Assembly (NCBI RefSeq): GCF_900188355.1
Contig: NZ_FZNX01000005.1
Coordinates: forward strand, 248,001 to 312,000
Direction: 5' to 3'
Length of the DNA stretch: 64,000 bases
Source of the DNA: Lutibacter flavus
Lineage (GTDB): Bacteria > Bacteroidota > Bacteroidia > Flavobacteriales > Flavobacteriaceae
The notes beneath the pieces were generated by a model. It was given only the letters and a program-made list of their open reading frames with translations. It searched no databases and had not been told where the DNA came from. Position 1 is the stretch's first letter; each line of letters opens with the position of its first letter. Positions 45,717 to 55,612 of the stretch are shown piece by piece. Both the position numbers and the translations under genes were made by a program.

Positions 45717-48700
45717 TTAGATCTTTTTTGAAACTCGTTTCCAACTTTTTAATTTATTGTCACCTGTTTGTTGAACTTGTCCAAAATCTTCTTTAAAATC
45801 AATTTTGTCTAGATGGTCTTTCGGATTTTCATGACCTTGTCCTTGCTTTTCAATGTAAACATATATTTTACAAGGCTCACAGCGTTTTCCACCACAAATA
45901 GGTGTAAATATTAGCTGATATACTCCAGGAATATTAAAACTAAAATTAAACGTTTTACCATTTCCAGATTGGATTATAGCATTTGGATCAACAACTTCCC
46001 ATTTGTATTCCACTTCACAATCTTCAGGATTACATATATAATCTGGAGCAGTAAAAGAATAAAAATTAGAAGGTTTTAAAGTTATCTCGTTTCCACATTC
46101 TATTTTCTTCTCAAGATAATCTTGGAAATTAATTTTGAATTTAGGGTTATGTGGTACTTCTTTTATATTTTTCTTAATACTAACAGTGTTTGTTAACCAT
46201 TCTCCACAATCACAATCTCCATGTTGATCACAACACTCAATTATAAAAGGATCACTTCTGTCAAAACACAATCGTTCAGCATCTTCAACAATTAATGTCC
46301 AGGTTCTTGCAGAATCACACGGAATTGAAGCCGGAATTGTATATGTAAATGAATTTGTGTTTGGAATTCCTGTTGCTAAAACTGAATAAACTGCTCCGTT
46401 TGTAACATCAAACAATGAAACGTTTACTTGTCCTGTTGGAGTAGTACCAGACCAATTTAAATTAATGGTATCACCAATACAGAATTTTTGTCCTTGACTA
46501 AATGGTTTGATATCAATTATACAAGGATCAGGTTCAATTATTTGATCGTTTGAAAAACAAACTATTTTCTCGCAAACATTACAATTTACATCCTTAACCC
46601 TTACTTTTAAACAGAATGAGAATGTAACATCACAGCAATCTAAGTTTAGTGTTAACGGATCTATAATATTTAAATTAACGCTATTGTTTAACATTGAAGG
46701 TGAACCAAGCAACCATGATAAGCTGCTAGTATTGTTATCTCCTGCATTTAATATTAGATTTGCTAATGTTGTATTAGAAGTTGAAAGAGTTCCAAAATTA
46801 CCCATATCATCAGGTTTACAATCTTCATTCGAATATTCAACGTGATAATCAATCATAGAAATTTCTACTTCTTGAATAGGAACACTTCCTCCGTTAATAC
46901 TAGCATTAAACGAACCATTATGTTCTTCAATGGAAGCTTCAAAATCTTCAATATCACAACATTCAGTTCCAGTAACACAGGCAGCTGGTGCTTCTTCACT
47001 TCCATAATTAGCATCTAATTCTATTCCAGAAGTAATCATTTCCGCAGTTACGGAGACACTTTCATTACAACAATTTCCTCCACCAGATTTAACTACCGGA
47101 ATGGTAATTGTAAAATCATTTCCAGGGAATATTTGTGTGACTGGATTAATATTAATTATTAAGCTACCAGAAGTTGTAAAAGGAATTGGAGTTGCATAAG
47201 CATCTTCAATAGATAATTGTCCGTTTACTGAAACACAATCAGGTAACATATCTGTAATTACAATATTATCTAATGGAATACTTCCATCATTTGATACTGT
47301 AATTGTATAATTAAAAGACTGACCATTTTCAACAATTTCTGCATCAGCTTCTTTAAAAACTCCCAAAATACCAACTTCATCAATACTATAATTTACAGAA
47401 CTACTTAAAGTACTTGCATTATATGGAACAGTTGCTGTATTGGTTTTTGTGCCAGATAATTGTGGCAGAATAATAGCATCAAAAGTGATAATTAAAAAGT
47501 TAGCTCTATTCCAATCACAAATTCCTGGCATATTTGGAATTGTCCAAAATGGATTTTGTAGATCTGAAGAATCTTCAGTTGGTATAAAAGGAGGCGGAAT
47601 CGGAGCTCCAAATGGAGGGTTACAACTATTTTTATAAGCAGCATTTTGATTAGGATAATAGTCATAAGTACTAGATCCAGGAACAATATTTAAATTTTGA
47701 GGACTGCCAAAAGCATCGCTAATTACAGTATTTAAATCCGCCGAACCAGAATTACCTACCATAATGCTATACGTAATTACATCGCCAATTTGATAAATTG
47801 GAGGAACTAATGCATTTGGTGGATCAACAATACATTTTTTTATCGAAGGAATAGCTTTAGGAGCTTCTACAATAAACGCAGCATCATCATCGGTGTTTTG
47901 AATGGTCGTATCAATAGTTGGGCAACTAATTGCTGGACAAGGGTCTACTGGAGGTCCACCCGGGCCACCGCCAGTTCCTGAAGCAACATAACTTAAATAA
48001 GCAGTATTACTAATTGTACTGCCAATTGTAGCGCCTGAATCAATTGTAAAATCAATATAAATTGTTGTGCATTCTCCCGGGTTTAAAATAAAACCAGGGC
48101 GAGTAAAAGTGTATGTTGTAGCAGGGTAAGGTGCTACAGCCGGTGAAGATGTCCACCCGCCAAGATTTATATAGTTTATTGTAATTCCTGGAATATTTAA
48201 ATTATCTGTAATTTGTAAATCTGTCCAGGGTACATTTCCATTATTACATACAGAAATATAATAACGAGCATCACATCCAGGTGTTAAATTAGTATATAGT
48301 GGATTAGAAACACTTTTCGAAAAAGAAATGGAAGCATTTGGACTTGCCAATGGAGGTGAAGTTGCTGTAACTGAACCAGCCATTGTACCGCAAGTTCCAT
48401 CTCCTAATGTAAAATTATAATCCGCAATGTTTGTAAGTAAACTTCCGTCAGGAGCGCAATTTTGTAAATAAACATTATAATGCCAAGTTCCATTACTTGC
48501 ACCATTATTTGATACTGAGTAAGAAGCAGTTCCAACAATAGGAACTATAACTGATGCGCTTTCACTAATGGTTCCAGCAACCTTATAATTTCCAAGGCCT
48601 GCTCCATTTGGATTGTTATGATTTAATTTAATTCTCCATTTTGAAATTCCGCAAGTTAAATCTCCAGTAACAAACTCTTTAGATACAGACCAGTAATTAT

Positions 48701-49190
48701 CAGCTCTTGCCGTAACGTTTACTGATGTTGTACAGGTTGTTATAACGCCTGCACAATCTAAAGTTACTGTAACATCAAAAGTTCCAACGGTTCCATTACA
48801 AGTGGTGTAATTTGGAAATTTGAAGAACACATTAAAATTTTGACCATCATTTCCTGCTAAAACAGGAGGAGCAGTATTCTGATAAGTTCCTCCACCCATA
48901 TCAGTAAAAGGAATTGCACCTGAACTTTGAAAAACCAAATTTGATGATTTAGTAATGCTTACCGTTTTTACACAACCAGCATCATAGCTTCCTGGCAGGG
49001 TAATATTTAATGCAATGTTATCACCAGTTAAGGCTTCACTTGGCACTGATACGGTAACATTGTCTCCACTTAAACTACAAGTATCTGTATTTGGAGAAGT
49101 ATTTAATACTATTTGAGAGTATCCTAAGGTTGTTGCAAATAAAAATACTAGCAACATATATGTTTTGAATGTATATATTATATTTTTCAT
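45717..49190 (-). CDS. Large secreted DUF11-repeat protein with Cys-rich domain
   Basis: The 1157-residue product has a signal peptide (residues 1-25, cleaved near YSQ). It contains Ig-like beta domains, including segments of the DUF11/conserved-repeat-B type at about 300-400, 455-590 and 608-720 (e.g. NGQSFNYTITVSNDGSIPLD). Residues ~743-879 form a Cys-rich domain also found in the product of the gene before it. A PKD-like segment lies at about 1030-1125. The C-terminus shows no obvious type IX sorting domain. It is probably a surface or extracellular protein. The gene follows 49202-51322 by 11 bases on the same strand. Confidence 0.85.
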   Translation of the reverse strand: MKNIIYTFKTYMLLVFLFATTLGYSQIVLNTSPNTDTCSLSGDNVTVSVPSEALTGDNIALNITLPGSYDAGCVKTVSITKSSNLVFQSSGAIPFTDMGGGTYQNTAPPVLAGNDGQNFNVFFKFPNYTTCNGTVGTFDVTVTLDCAGVITTCTTSVNVTARADNYWSVSKEFVTGDLTCGISKWRIKLNHNNPNGAGLGNYKVAGTISESASVIVPIVGTASYSVSNNGASNGTWHYNVYLQNCAPDGSLLTNIADYNFTLGDGTCGTMAGSVTATSPPLASPNASISFSKSVSNPLYTNLTPGCDARYYISVCNNGNVPWTDLQITDNLNIPGITINYINLGGWTSSPAVAPYPATTYTFTRPGFILNPGECTTIYIDFTIDSGATIGSTISNTAYLSYVASGTGGGPGGPPVDPCPAISCPTIDTTIQNTDDDAAFIVEAPKAIPSIKKCIVDPPNALVPPIYQIGDVITYSIMVGNSGSADLNTVISDAFGSPQNLNIVPGSSTYDYYPNQNAAYKNSCNPPFGAPIPPPFIPTEDSSDLQNPFWTIPNMPGICDWNRANFLIITFDAIILPQLSGTKTNTATVPYNASTLSSSVNYSIDEVGILGVFKEADAEIVENGQSFNYTITVSNDGSIPLDNIVITDMLPDCVSVNGQLSIEDAYATPIPFTTSGSLIININPVTQIFPGNDFTITIPVVKSGGGNCCNESVSVTAEMITSGIELDANYGSEEAPAACVTGTECCDIEDFEASIEEHNGSFNASINGGSVPIQEVEISMIDYHVEYSNEDCKPDDMGNFGTLSTSNTTLANLILNAGDNNTSSLSWLLGSPSMLNNSVNLNIIDPLTLNLDCCDVTFSFCLKVRVKDVNCNVCEKIVCFSNDQIIEPDPCIIDIKPFSQGQKFCIGDTINLNWSGTTPTGQVNVSLFDVTNGAVYSVLATGIPNTNSFTYTIPASIPCDSARTWTLIVEDAERLCFDRSDPFIIECCDQHGDCDCGEWLTNTVSIKKNIKEVPHNPKFKINFQDYLEKKIECGNEITLKPSNFYSFTAPDYICNPEDCEVEYKWEVVDPNAIIQSGNGKTFNFSFNIPGVYQLIFTPICGGKRCEPCKIYVYIEKQGQGHENPKDHLDKIDFKEDFGQVQQTGDNKLKSWKRVSKKI

Positions 49191-49201
49191 GATAGTAATT
49201 T

Positions 49202-51322
49202 TTATTGGTTATTAAAGGTGAAGCAATGTGTAAATACACACGATTTACAATTACTTTCTTCATAAAATACTTTTACTTTTATGCATACTGTATAGTCAAT
49301 TACACAACAACTTGGATCGAGGCCAGAAATTGGACCAGGCAAACCAATGGTTAGATTTACTGGAATTGCGCCAGTGAGTGGTGAATTGCTAGTGTATTTT
49401 ATATCTTTTGTAGCATTGTTATTTGAGCTTGGGCTACCTGAAACAGTTTCATTAAATAATTGTAGGCTTGTTGATCCATTTATAGAAGTACCCGGCATTA
49501 AAATCATACCAGATTCTTCAACACTACTTACACCTTCTGTACAAGCTGAAGGACTTGCAGAATAACTATATGATTGAACTTGGAACTCTATTCCATAAAT
49601 AGGAACATTTACATTAATGTCTCCATCAAAATTAAATTGATTTCCGGTTGCTCCATTTAATGAAATATTGAAATTATCAAACGATAGTTCAATATCTTCA
49701 CATTCATCACAAATACAATCAGGTAATTCATCAAACATAAAACTTACTCCTGGTTGGCACAAAAGCGGACTAGGATCTAAATCGTCGCCTTGCAAACCAA
49801 AACCAATAGAAGTTACACTTGCTGAAACGGTTACTTCAAAGCAATAACTTACAGTTGAAGTTGTAGTGCCAACTTGAGTTAAAAGCGTTGGATTTGGGCT
49901 TATCATTGTATAGGTTAAAGGTGCATAAGCTTGATCGAAAACCGATAAACCAGAACCTGGATTTACAAAGGTTAAATCACCTGAAGAACTTGAATAAGTG
50001 GAGTCAAAACAGATTTTATATTTTCTATCTTCACCTTCATAACCTAAACATTCAATTTCTTCATTTGAAATTGTAAAATCAATTTCACAATTACTAAAAG
50101 TATAGAATTTTACATCAGATGAATTACCTGTTGAGGTTTCAGTAACTTTCCATCGGTATTGACCATCACTTAAATTATTATCTTTAAAAATTTCTTTTGT
50201 ACTTATTGACATTCTTGAAGTTTTGCCAATATATGTGCGTTGTGCCTGTTGATTTCCACTTATTTTAGTTACCTCGATAATAAACTGTGGGTTCGGAATT
50301 TTACTACCAATTATCTCCCAAGTGAAATTTTTAATTGAGTTGACATCTTTAAAAACACTTTTGTTTTTTGGAAGAATTGAAACTAATTTTTGTTGATTTT
50401 TTCTTTTATCTTTTGAAGGATTTGTAAATACAACAGTACCTGAATTTATAGGTTTGTTAAATATTGTTTCCTGATTATCGGAACCATCATTTCCTCTGGC
50501 ATAAGGTTTTTCTGTACCACCAATTTTTATGGTTCTTTTTCCAAAACTATAACTTAGCCCAAAACCGTAATTAAGTGCTTGAATTTTCGAATTAATTGTT
50601 GATGTTTGATAGTCTATTTGAGTACCCAATAGTTTGGCTATTTCATCCTGATCTATTGTTCCATCTCTGTTTAAATCAAAATTTTGAATATTTGTTCTGC
50701 TTTCTTCAATTTCTAAATCTTCAGAAAAAGAAGATAAATAATTGGCCGAAATATAGAAGCTAAGACTTCGATTTAATTTGTATCCCAGTTTAATACCTGC
50801 AGTGTAAAATCCACTTTGTGAAGTTTCAGATGTATTTAGATTGTAAACTGGTATTGAAGCAGGTGTGTCTGCGTTTTCAACAACAAAACGACTCTGTAAA
50901 GAATTTGGTTTTACAGCCATTAATCCTGCACGTGTAAAAATAATTGCTTCTAAACTACCAATATTTGTCCTATAATTTGGGCCAATACCATAATAAGAAG
51001 TTTTCCAATTTTCAGAATTATTGGATAAAGTATAACCTGTGTTATTGGTGAATTCTAATAAATTTCCTTCTGTTGGGTTTGAAAAACTTCCAAGTGAAAT
51101 TCCCATTCCAATTTTAGAGAAATAATAAGTTGATGATAATTCAAAAAAGCTGCCATCAGCAGCATATGAATTATCACTAAAGGTCGACGAAGGAGATGAA
51201 ATTCCTGTTGCTAAACTAATGTCAAATTGGTTAGAATTTTGTTTTTCTAAACCATTCGATTTTTTTTGTGAATAACCAATGGTTATAAACACAAAAAAAA
51301 TAAGATAGGTTACTTTTTTCAT
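49202..51322 (-). CDS. Outer-membrane beta-barrel-like protein with Ig-like and Cys-rich domains
   Basis: The 706-residue product has a signal peptide (to about YSQ18). Residues ~30-265 are alternating strands of an outer-membrane beta-barrel type (FDISLATGISSPSSTF ... YGFGLSYSFGKR), interrupted by an EF-hand-like loop DLNRDGTIDQDE at 216-227. Residues ~327-410 look fibronectin/Ig-like, and ~537-702 is a Cys-rich domain shared with the next gene. It may anchor or interact with that larger protein at the cell surface. No family assignment beyond this is secure. Confidence 0.8.
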   Translation of the reverse strand: MKKVTYLIFFVFITIGYSQKKSNGLEKQNSNQFDISLATGISSPSSTFSDNSYAADGSFFELSSTYYFSKIGMGISLGSFSNPTEGNLLEFTNNTGYTLSNNSENWKTSYYGIGPNYRTNIGSLEAIIFTRAGLMAVKPNSLQSRFVVENADTPASIPVYNLNTSETSQSGFYTAGIKLGYKLNRSLSFYISANYLSSFSEDLEIEESRTNIQNFDLNRDGTIDQDEIAKLLGTQIDYQTSTINSKIQALNYGFGLSYSFGKRTIKIGGTEKPYARGNDGSDNQETIFNKPINSGTVVFTNPSKDKRKNQQKLVSILPKNKSVFKDVNSIKNFTWEIIGSKIPNPQFIIEVTKISGNQQAQRTYIGKTSRMSISTKEIFKDNNLSDGQYRWKVTETSTGNSSDVKFYTFSNCEIDFTISNEEIECLGYEGEDRKYKICFDSTYSSSSGDLTFVNPGSGLSVFDQAYAPLTYTMISPNPTLLTQVGTTTSTVSYCFEVTVSASVTSIGFGLQGDDLDPSPLLCQPGVSFMFDELPDCICDECEDIELSFDNFNISLNGATGNQFNFDGDINVNVPIYGIEFQVQSYSYSASPSACTEGVSSVEESGMILMPGTSINGSTSLQLFNETVSGSPSSNNNATKDIKYTSNSPLTGAIPVNLTIGLPGPISGLDPSCCVIDYTVCIKVKVFYEESNCKSCVFTHCFTFNNQ

Positions 51323-51635
51323 AAATTTTAATTTTTAGTAATAGTTACATTATTTAAAACATTAATGTTATTATTAGTTAATCAAAAAAATCAATGAATT
51401 GTTACCTCCAGGAATCGAAAATTCTTTTTTGAAAAAGATTTTAACTGTGTTTTGTTGTTAATTTTAAATGTTATAAAATGAGTAAATAATGCGTTTGATT
51501 TTTTTGAATTTAACAACAAAATACAAAAATAAATTAATATGTAACATTTGTTACTTTAAATTAAGTGTATTAAGATTTGCTATTTTAAGTTTAAGGATTA
51601 CCCTAAAAAGAATTAGAATACGTTATAAAAGGTTT
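51323..51635. other. 313-base gap upstream of the beta-barrel gene
   Basis: I see no ORF. On the minus strand tatttttg (51531 to 51524) matches the -7 element TAnnTTTG, about 200 bases before the start codon, without a clear -33 partner. Just upstream of it, gtaacatttgttac at 51541-51554 is a near-perfect 14-base palindrome that could bind a dimeric regulator. Both are weak candidates. Confidence 0.3.
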
Positions 51636-52730
51636 TTAACCCTTTACATCCAGCGCATCTCGTAATGCATTTCCAATAAGCATAAAAGCCATAACTAAAC
51701 TCATAATTGCCAATCCTGGAATAATTGCCAAATAGGCTTTTCCAAGAATAATATAGCTGTAATGGTCCTTAATCATTGCTCCCCAAGAAGGAGTAGGAGG
51801 TTGTGCGCCAATTCCTAAAAAACTCAAGCCGCTTTCAATTAATATGGCTCCGGCAAAATTGGCTGCAGAAATTACAATAACAGGTGCCATTATATTTGGT
51901 AGAATGTGTCTAAAAATAATTCTGAAGTTCGAAAAGCCTAAGGCTTTAGCCGCCTCAACATATTGCATTTGTTTTGTACTCATAATTTGCCCACGAACCA
52001 CACGAGCAACTTCAACCCACATTGTTAGGCCAACAGCAATAAAAACTTGCCAAAAACCTTTTCCTAAAGCCAGTGTTATTGCAATTACTAAAAGCAATGT
52101 TGGAATTGACCAGGTAATATTAATTATCCACATTATTAATGCGTCAATTTTACCCCCATAATAGCCTGCAATTGCTCCAATTGAAATGCCAATTACTAAT
52201 GAAATAAATACGGCAATAAAACCTATAAAAAAGGAAATTCGTGTTCCAATAAGCATTCTACTTAGTAAATCTCTGCCATATTTATCTGTACCTAAATAGA
52301 AGGTTTTAGTTTTTATATATTCAGAAATATCTTTGGCTTTAAAACTTGATAGCGGATATGTTTTAGAGATGCTCTCTATACCATTTGCGGTGTATGGAAA
52401 TATAATTAATGTATTTTCTGAAATATTGAATTTAGAAATTGGTATTTCGTTTTGTGGATTTATTTTACCAGCTATTATTTTATTTATAAAACTTTGAGAA
52501 GCTTCAACTTTTGAAGGAATAGTCAGCATTAAAACTTCAAATCCTGGTTTTTTAGAGTGAATTTCTAAATGCATTTGATTTGCGTTGCTGCTATTATCGG
52601 GCGCTATTAAATAGGCAAATACTGCAATAAAACCGCAGATAACAATAAACCAAAAACTAAGCACTCCAGTAGTGTTTTTTTTAAACTTCTGGAGTGCTTG
52701 TGATGTTAACGAATTATTTCTTGTTTTCAA
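51636..52730 (-). CDS. ABC transporter permease, OppC/DppC type
   Basis: The 364-residue inner-membrane protein has an N-terminal OppC-type helix, a periplasmic stretch, and then the transport core with LGTDKYGRDLLSRMLIGTRI, IGAIAGYYGGKIDALIMWII and the ATPase-contact loop YVEAAKALGFSNFRIIFRHI. GLSFLGIGAQPPTPSWGAMI near the C-terminus is diagnostic. The usual partners OppB, OppD and OppF are not in the window, so the substrate (probably a peptide) is uncertain. It ends the cluster downstream of prc, from which 41 bases separate it. Confidence 0.93.
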   Translation of the reverse strand: MKTRNNSLTSQALQKFKKNTTGVLSFWFIVICGFIAVFAYLIAPDNSSNANQMHLEIHSKKPGFEVLMLTIPSKVEASQSFINKIIAGKINPQNEIPISKFNISENTLIIFPYTANGIESISKTYPLSSFKAKDISEYIKTKTFYLGTDKYGRDLLSRMLIGTRISFFIGFIAVFISLVIGISIGAIAGYYGGKIDALIMWIINITWSIPTLLLVIAITLALGKGFWQVFIAVGLTMWVEVARVVRGQIMSTKQMQYVEAAKALGFSNFRIIFRHILPNIMAPVIVISAANFAGAILIESGLSFLGIGAQPPTPSWGAMIKDHYSYIILGKAYLAIIPGLAIMSLVMAFMLIGNALRDALDVKG

Positions 52731-52771
52731 TAGTATAGCTTTACGCTTGTAAAGTTACAACTTTTTAAAAA

Positions 52772-54895
52772 TTAATTTTTAACTAAATGGTATTGAGGTT
52801 TCATTTTAAGTTCACTTAATACATCCAATGCTTCAGCTACATAAATATCCTTTTTTAAATTTTTATGCCAAGCTTCTCTTTTTTCAGCAAAAGATTCATC
52901 TTCGTTTATTTTTGAAATTTCATAAAGAGGTGAGTTAAATGTCAAATTAGTTGTATAATTTTTAATCTCATTGTATTTGGTCGATTCATTTTTGTGATGT
53001 TCTAAATCTTTTTTATATGCATCAAAATTTAAATAAATTAAAGAATCGTCTTGCGTACTCTTTAACCATTTGGCATTGTTATCAATTAATTTAAAGTATT
53101 TATTTGAAGCTACACGTTTTTTACTATTGTTAATAGTTTCATTAAAATTAGCATAATTGTTCCAAAGTGAATAAGTTGCTTCAGGCACTTTATCAAATTT
53201 TAATGCATTCTCTAAATCTCTTTCGCCAATATCCATATAACTATATCTGCTTGGTAGCATTATATCTGAGTGTACACCTTCTAATTGAGTTGAGCCTCCA
53301 TTAATTCTATAAAATTTTTGAATGGTAATTTTTAAAGCTCCAACATCTTCTTTTAAGTTATGGTATCTGTTTAAATCCAATACACTTTGTACTGTACCTT
53401 TACCATACGTCTGTTTTCCACCAATAATTATAGCTCTTTTATAATCTTGCATTGCGGCTGCGAATATTTCAGAGGCTGAGGCGGAAAATTCATTTACTAA
53501 AACAACTAATGGACCATCCCATTGAATTTTTGAGTCCTTGTCAACTTTTATATCTGCAGCCTTATCGCGGTATTTTACCTGTACAACAGGACCTTGATTA
53601 ATAAATAAGCCCGAAATATCTATTGCTGTTTGTAAAGAACCACCACCATTATTTCTAAGGTCTATAACCAATCCTTCAACATTTTCTTTTTTTAATCGCT
53701 CAATTTCTTGCGCCATATCTGTTGTAGAATTCCGATAGTTTTTTTCGTCGAAAGCTATATAAAATTTAGGTAAATCGATCACTCCAAATGTTTTACCATC
53801 TTTTTTAACAACAGTCGATTTTACAAAGGTTTCTTCTAACTCTACAACATCTCTAATAATTGAAATTACTTTTATAGTACCATCAATTTTTTTAACGGTT
53901 AATCTAACTTCAGTTCCTTTTTTTCCTTTTATAAATTGAATGGCTTTATCTAAACGCATTCCAACAATATCCAATGGTTCCTCATCTCCTTGGGCAACCT
54001 TTAAAATAATATCTTCTGCTTCTAATTCACCTTGTTTCCAGGCTGGTCCGCCAGAAACCAATTCACTTACTTTGGTATAATCGTTTTTCTTTTGAAGTCT
54101 AGCTCCAATTCCTTCTAATTTACCTGAAATATCTTGGTCAAAACCTTTTTTTGCTAATGGATCAAAATAAGTAGTATGTGGGTCAAATTCTTCTGAAATA
54201 CAATTGATAAAAGTTGAAAACCAGTCGGAATAATTTAATTCATCTAACCTGGCATAGTAATCATCCATATTGGATAAGGTAGTTTCTCTTGCTTCAATTT
54301 CAAGTGTTTCAAATGTTTTTTTCTTGTAATTGTTATCTTCCTTAAACTTATCTTCTTCATCATTTACTTTATCATAAAGACGAGAAATTGTGCTAAATTT
54401 TAATATTTTATGCCAATTTTGAATCAGTTGATTTTGATTTTTAGCATATTGCGTTTTATCGTAATCTACATTAAAGGATTCATCTGTATTAAAATCAAAT
54501 TTTGTAGTTAATATTTCTTTATAATATTTTTTAGATTCTAAAGTACGTTGATTAAAACGTTCAAAAACTAAATAGAAAAATGTTAAATCTTCTTTTTTAA
54601 TTTGATCGTCAATATCAAGCTTGTATTTTGAAAACTCATCAATATCAGATTGTAAGAAATATCGTTTGGAAGGATCTAATCTTTCTAAAAAGGTATTGTA
54701 AACATTTTCTGAAAAGGAATCGTTTATTTCCTTTGGTTCATAATGCCATTGAGTTAATACATAATTTAAGATAGTAATTAAAACTTTATCTTTTGGGTCT
54801 GTATTTTTAACTGTATTATCAATTGTTTTAAAACTTGCAAGTAAACTTACTACAAGAAGTAACGGTAGTAAAATTTTAAATTTTCTTATCATCAT
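52772..54895 (-). CDS. prc: C-terminal processing (tail-specific) protease Prc
   Basis: Prc degrades or trims proteins from their C-terminus in the periplasm. The 707-residue product has a signal/anchor segment, a long helical N-terminal domain, a PDZ domain at about 250-345 (SGKLEGIGARLQKKNDYTKV ... GGPAWKQGELEAEDIIL), and the S41 core with LVIDLRNNGGGSLQTAIDIS, FSASASEIFAAAMQDYKRA (catalytic Ser about 475) and TYGKGTVQ (Lys499). Length and order match the long Prc form. Confidence 0.95.
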   Translation of the reverse strand: MMIRKFKILLPLLLVVSLLASFKTIDNTVKNTDPKDKVLITILNYVLTQWHYEPKEINDSFSENVYNTFLERLDPSKRYFLQSDIDEFSKYKLDIDDQIKKEDLTFFYLVFERFNQRTLESKKYYKEILTTKFDFNTDESFNVDYDKTQYAKNQNQLIQNWHKILKFSTISRLYDKVNDEEDKFKEDNNYKKKTFETLEIEARETTLSNMDDYYARLDELNYSDWFSTFINCISEEFDPHTTYFDPLAKKGFDQDISGKLEGIGARLQKKNDYTKVSELVSGGPAWKQGELEAEDIILKVAQGDEEPLDIVGMRLDKAIQFIKGKKGTEVRLTVKKIDGTIKVISIIRDVVELEETFVKSTVVKKDGKTFGVIDLPKFYIAFDEKNYRNSTTDMAQEIERLKKENVEGLVIDLRNNGGGSLQTAIDISGLFINQGPVVQVKYRDKAADIKVDKDSKIQWDGPLVVLVNEFSASASEIFAAAMQDYKRAIIIGGKQTYGKGTVQSVLDLNRYHNLKEDVGALKITIQKFYRINGGSTQLEGVHSDIMLPSRYSYMDIGERDLENALKFDKVPEATYSLWNNYANFNETINNSKKRVASNKYFKLIDNNAKWLKSTQDDSLIYLNFDAYKKDLEHHKNESTKYNEIKNYTTNLTFNSPLYEISKINEDESFAEKREAWHKNLKKDIYVAEALDVLSELKMKPQYHLVKN

Positions 54896-54964
54896 CTGTC
54901 AATACTTTTTAGAATTATATGCTATTACAACTACTAAAATAGTGCCAATATTTTATATTGTTGG

Positions 54965-55486
54965 TCAATTTAACTTTTTTTTATAAATACCACGAAAAAC
55001 TTCGGATATTTTTTTATTGTTGGAATCAAATGTTTCCCATAATTGTAGTACAGAATTATCTTTATTTTTAGTCCAACTTATTTGATTATAAAAAGACCCA
55101 TTTTCACTTTTAATCAAATCACTTTTTAACACCATAGAAGAACCATTAATAAAATTACCTTTTAATTTTAATACATAGCCCGAGTTATCAACCCAAATTT
55201 GGTTCCAGCTTCCATCAGTTTTATCATAAAAATTAGTACTTGTACCTTTATTTTTTCCTGTTGAAGCCCATTTTTCTTGAATTACACAATTATCATATTG
55301 TTTGGTAATAGAATTATTACCAAGTAGTTTGTCATTAATATCATAAACAGCCCATTCACCAATCCAAAAATCAAATTCGTTATAATTTTCACTACAGCAG
55401 GCGCAATTTGTATTGCTGGTTTGAGCAGTTATACCACTATTATTATAAACAGTTAACGCAAGAATTATAAAACTAATTTTTTTCAT
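54965..55486 (-). CDS. Secreted protein resembling DUF1579-type family, unknown function
   Basis: The 173-residue product has a signal peptide ending near TAQ22, then a CACC motif. FDFWIGEWAVYDINDKLLGN, VIQEKWASTGKNKGTSTNFY and WNQIWVDNSGYVLKLKGNFI follow. The pattern (FDFWIGEW, then WNQIWVDNSG) resembles DUF1579 and related small beta-barrel proteins seen beside many Bacteroidota genes. The biochemical role is not known. It stands between prc and the divergent surE with its own upstream gap. Confidence 0.75.
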   Translation of the reverse strand: MKKISFIILALTVYNNSGITAQTSNTNCACCSENYNEFDFWIGEWAVYDINDKLLGNNSITKQYDNCVIQEKWASTGKNKGTSTNFYDKTDGSWNQIWVDNSGYVLKLKGNFINGSSMVLKSDLIKSENGSFYNQISWTKNKDNSVLQLWETFDSNNKKISEVFRGIYKKKLN

Positions 55487-55586
55487 TTTTACAAAGAAAT
55501 TATGATTACAATAATAGCTAATAATTTAGTCTAAATTACTTTACAAAATGTTAAAATTTAATATATCCAAACCAAATAAAATATAG

Positions 55587-55594
55587 TAGCTTTG
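55587..55594 (+). promoter_or_regulatory. Candidate -7 promoter element for surE
   Basis: tagctttg fits the Bacteroidota TAnnTTTG element and lies 18 bases before the surE start codon. I see no clear TTTG at the -33 position, so only the -7 half is supported. Confidence 0.4.
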
Positions 55595-55612
55595 TTTCTT
55601 AAATTATAAAAA

